From Pectinophora gossypiella (lineage: Eukaryota; Arthropoda; Insecta; Lepidoptera; Gelechiidae): DNA of 64,000 bases. Location: assembly GCF_024362695.1 (NCBI RefSeq), contig NC_065425.1, positions 7,941,001 through 8,005,000 on the forward strand. The letters run 5' to 3'. A program made the translations under genes and the position numbers. Under the pieces are notes generated by a model. That model was not told the origin of the DNA, searched no databases, and saw only the letters and a list, made by a program, of their open reading frames with translations. This document shows, one piece after another, positions 63,829 to 64,000 of the stretch (positions are counted from its first letter, which is position 1; every line of letters starts with the position of its first letter).

Positions 63829-64000
63829 GTTACGCGGTATAATGTAAAACTACTACTTTTACAGAATAAGACGCACCAATAATAATAAAAGTAACTATAA
63901 AGACAAACATAAAATTAGTCAAAATTCGCCCCTTGTACGTTTACTACATACAATTACATAATAACCTTCTTTACACAAGTACAAGATATAATCTAACTAA

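Overview
This is eukaryotic nuclear DNA, almost certainly from a moth or butterfly. Genes are sparse and split by GT/AG introns. The spaces between them are filled with tRNA-derived SINEs, terminal-inverted-repeat (TIR) elements, and 3' ends of LINEs of lepidopteran type. No operons, CRISPR arrays or bacterial features are present. All gene calls rest on reading translated exons and splice sites by eye; no database search was run.

Protein genes. (1) 18814-19108, minus: first coding exon of an NK1-type homeobox gene (slouch-like), carrying an eh1-type repressor motif. No homeodomain exon was found in the window, so it probably lies beyond position 1. (2) 37477-53526, plus: ten exons of a sugar porter of the Tret1 (facilitated trehalose transporter) type, complete at the 3' end and missing only the N-terminal exon(s). 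Its introns carry at least fifteen mobile-element insertions, including a full-length LINE. (3) about 57359-57505, plus: a frameshifted relic of a second sugar-porter exon. (4) 57751-62896, minus: the last five exons of the coatomer alpha subunit (COPA); the rest lies beyond the right edge.

Mobile elements, with names used below. LINE-J is a Jockey-type non-LTR element. One copy (about 38145-43357) has both ORFs open and a 27-base A tail; more than ten 5'-truncated copies are scattered about. RTE-A (TATG tail), RTE-B (ATG/ATC tail) and RTE-C are 3' ends of RTE-like LINEs. LINE-D, LINE-E and LINE-F are other LINE 3' ends. SINE-A, SINE-B and SINE-C are three tRNA-headed SINEs that share one central block. 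M1 to M6 are families of TIR or foldback elements. There are also a mariner relic and a Helitron helicase relic inside a 3.47-kb element with perfect 40-bp TIRs, and a 629-bp element with perfect 67-bp TIRs.

Layout. 0-18 kb: repeat-rich DNA, downstream of or inside the slouch-like locus. 18.8-20 kb: slouch-like exon and CpG-rich flank. 20-37 kb: intergenic DNA, repeat-poor between about 24.5 and 30 kb. 37.5-53.5 kb: transporter gene. 53.6-57.1 kb: TIR-bounded composite element directly after the transporter. 57.4 kb: relic exon. 57.75 kb to the end: COPA. The transporter and COPA are convergent; nothing in the sequence suggests a functional link between them.
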